Shown here piece after piece: positions 62,344 to 64,000 of a stretch of 64,000 nt of DNA. Below the pieces are notes generated by a model that saw only the letters and a list, made by a program, of their open reading frames with translations, was not told the DNA's origin and did no database searches. The DNA comes from Aselliscus stoliczkanus (Eukaryota > Chordata > Mammalia > Chiroptera > Hipposideridae): positions 70,346,687 to 70,410,686 of the forward strand of contig CM066732.1 in NCBI GenBank assembly GCA_033961575.1, read 5' to 3'. The first letter of the stretch is position 1. The number at the start of each line of letters is the position of its first letter. The position numbers and the translations under genes were made by a program.

Positions 62344-62578
62344 CAGGGGTTGGCAAAGTGAAGCTCATGAGCCACATGCAGCTCTTTGGGTAGGTACATG
62401 TGGCTCTGCAGTAAAATTGAAAATGAAAATAAAACTATCATAGTTTCATTTATGAACTTTTTAAAAGATTTTAAAATTTTCCTTATTTATAAAAATATAT
62501 TTATGGATCTTGAATAATTTTTAAATTGTTGTGAGGGATAGGATTGGCTCTTCTGTCTCAAAAGTTTGCCGACCCCTG
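62344..62578 (-). mobile_element. hAT-like MITE (235 bp), second copy
   Basis: Inverted ends caggggttggcaaag and tttgccgacccctg. Flanks ttctatat (62336) and ttctagat (62579) match 7 of 8. The interior is the reverse complement of the 47297 copy (aaattgttgtgagggatagg versus tcctgtccctcacaacaattt) and longer by about 30 bp. Confidence 0.92.
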
Positions 62579-63402
62579 TTCTAGATCGTTACTGAACAAG
62601 CCCAAGTCAGTTTGTTAGAGTATTTCCTTGAAGAGAACCAAGGCATCCCAGCTAATAGCCTAACAAATGTCAGTTATGAGCATTATTCTCTATGCTTGAC
62701 CATTCAGCTCCAGCAGAGCCACCAGATGACTGCACCCACATATGTGAACCCAGGAAGACCAGAAGAACTGCTCAGCTGAGGTTAGTCCAAATTGCCAACC
62801 CACATAACCATGAACTGATGAATGGTGTTTTGTTTTTTTTAACACTCTAAATTTAGCATAGTAAAGGATGACCATATATATGATATTCCATGTGCAATGT
62901 AATTTGTTCAGAATAACTTAAATCATAGTTGAGGAGATACTTAAGTAATGCTTTATCAATGTAATATGAACTGCTGTCACATTTAGAAATACTAAACGAA
63001 AGAAGGTGAAAATTTGCTGTGAGTACATTTAAATTTAAAATTATTTTATTAATGAAAATATCCACCAAGTTAGTATCAAGTCCATATCTAAAATGCACAA
63101 ATAAAATATAACAATATATAAATAAAATATGACAAAATACAATAAAATATAACAAAAATTATTGATTCTATTTGTCATGACTGGGGAAAAATACTGGAAG
63201 AAATGCAGTTATAGAGACTATGAAATTCCCTACTAAGAGTAGAGCCACACAGGTTAGCTGTGATAAATCAGATTGTAATGTAAGTACCTGACAGTAAGCA
63301 TTTGATTGCCAGGCATCCATTTCAAAAGATATCCATCTTGGATAAACATATTATGAACTGTATGACACAAATACTAGTAAAACAACCAGAAAAGGAATTA
63401 GA
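62579..63402. other. Unassigned A/T-rich DNA
   Basis: No supported repeat or gene; the 100-codon minus-strand frame at 62853-63155 has no recognisable domain. Confidence 0.45.
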
Positions 63403-63718
63403 CTGCACCCACCCGTGAAGCTCCCCCTCTTTCAGAAAGCTCTGGGTAACCTAGACAACTAACGGCTTCAGTGATTCTTCATCCCCTTTCCCACACCCTA
63501 ATTCCTGCTCTTATGCTTTAAATAAGCCACTAAAGAGCAAACAGGTGGGAAATTCTAGACAACCCACTCTCAGATTTTAATCAAGGGACAGCTCAGGTCT
63601 GCGTGCTCTCCTCCATCTCTTTCTCTCATTTTCTCTCTCTCCCCACAGCCTTGCTGTGTGGCCCTTGGGCATGCCACATAAACTCCAGAATTTGTGAATA
63701 TTAAATTATCTTCCACAA
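63403..63718 (+). mobile_element. Possible ERV LTR end
   Basis: LTR-like composition: tatgctttaaataagccact (TATA-like), a long C/T tract, and gaatattaaattatcttccaca near the end. Neither end nor a target duplication can be fixed, so tentative. Confidence 0.25.
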
Positions 63719-63828
63719 ATGGTTGTTGCTGAAGTGCATCCTGCAATCACCATAAGAACCACAAGGGTTGGGATAGCCACAACATTGGTCCTGGTTGGGA
63801 GAAATATCTGTGGGGATACCAGCCAGGT
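63649..63828 (+). other. Candidate 180-nt exon with strong splice signals
   Basis: A long pyrimidine tract (63605-63645) and ccccacag| acceptor at 63648, and a perfect consensus donor CAG|gtgagt at 63829. All three frames have stops early, so it is not an internal coding exon. An ATG at 63719 in a good context (aaATGG) stays open through the donor (MVVAEVHPAITIRTTRVGIA…). It could be a 5' UTR/first-coding exon, a lncRNA exon or an ERV-derived splice unit. Confidence 0.3.
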
Positions 63829-64000
63829 GAGTGCCTCAAGGCATTGCTCGTTAAGACTATCACTGTCAATAGGCTGGAACCCACACAATACAGACACACA
63901 GACAACTGTGATTCTACTTTATGAGAGGAATTGAGGGGCCCATATACCAAGGATCAACAGTTTATCCATTCTCTTGGCAGTAATTTCAGGACATAGCTCA
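63829..64000. other. Unassigned end of window
   Basis: No recognisable feature after the candidate donor. Confidence 0.5.

Overview
This is a mammalian intergenic or intronic stretch of about 40% GC or less. No confident host protein-coding or RNA gene is visible. Nearly every long open frame belongs to a LINE-1 or is a chance frame. Placental-mammal origin is shown by ancient MIR, L2, MER5/MER20 and MaLR (MLT1) repeats. Laurasiatherian origin is suggested by the L1 3' UTR type (…gttgtacacctgaaact…) and two lineage-specific tRNA-derived SINEs. A bat is my best guess, because young hAT-like MITEs and these SINE heads fit, but that is inference and no species can be named from the sequence alone.

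Layout. 1-6.2 kb: near-complete plus-strand L1 with an intact ORF1 and an ORF2 broken by frameshifts. 6.2-16.2 kb: MIR-rich unique DNA with two copies of SINE family A, one of family B, and one candidate 83-nt exon at 14150. 16.2-19.2 kb: MIR, MLT1, a head-to-head L1 pair, SINE B. 19.2-29.3 kb: L2, MIR and MER20 relics, two clean SINE B copies, a composite SINE (B joined to A) and a minus-strand candidate exon. 29.4-30.3 kb: 5'-truncated L1 whose tail has become a CTTT/CT microsatellite. 30.8-38.7 kb: an old plus-strand L1 carrying a Tigger-like MITE, another L1 fragment, an MLT1, and a minus-strand L1 that holds two SINE B copies. 38.9-40.2 kb: an MLT1 relic split by a possible LTR and by an L1 tail. 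41-48 kb: L1 fragment, MER5, a hAT MITE and a young L1 tail with an 18-bp target duplication. 48.3-51.1 kb: old minus-strand L1 with a clean 712-bp solo ERV LTR inside. 51-57.6 kb: mostly unassigned, with L2, MIR and MLT1. 57.6-62.2 kb: old minus-strand L1 with a second, internally deleted L1 nested in it; the nested copy keeps a GC-rich tandem-monomer promoter with YY1- and ETS-type sites at its 5' end. 62.3-64 kb: second hAT MITE and a candidate exon or LTR.

There is no operon-like cooperation here. What connects the elements is retrotransposition: the SINEs and truncated L1s carry target duplications and tails typical of L1-encoded endonuclease and reverse transcriptase. The most unusual structures are the composite SINE, the internally deleted L1, two different L1 5' UTR types in one window, repeated ~25-bp local tandem duplications, and two near-perfect quasi-palindromes. 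I found no convincing evidence of a new biological system. Boundaries of old repeats are approximate because they were judged by eye.
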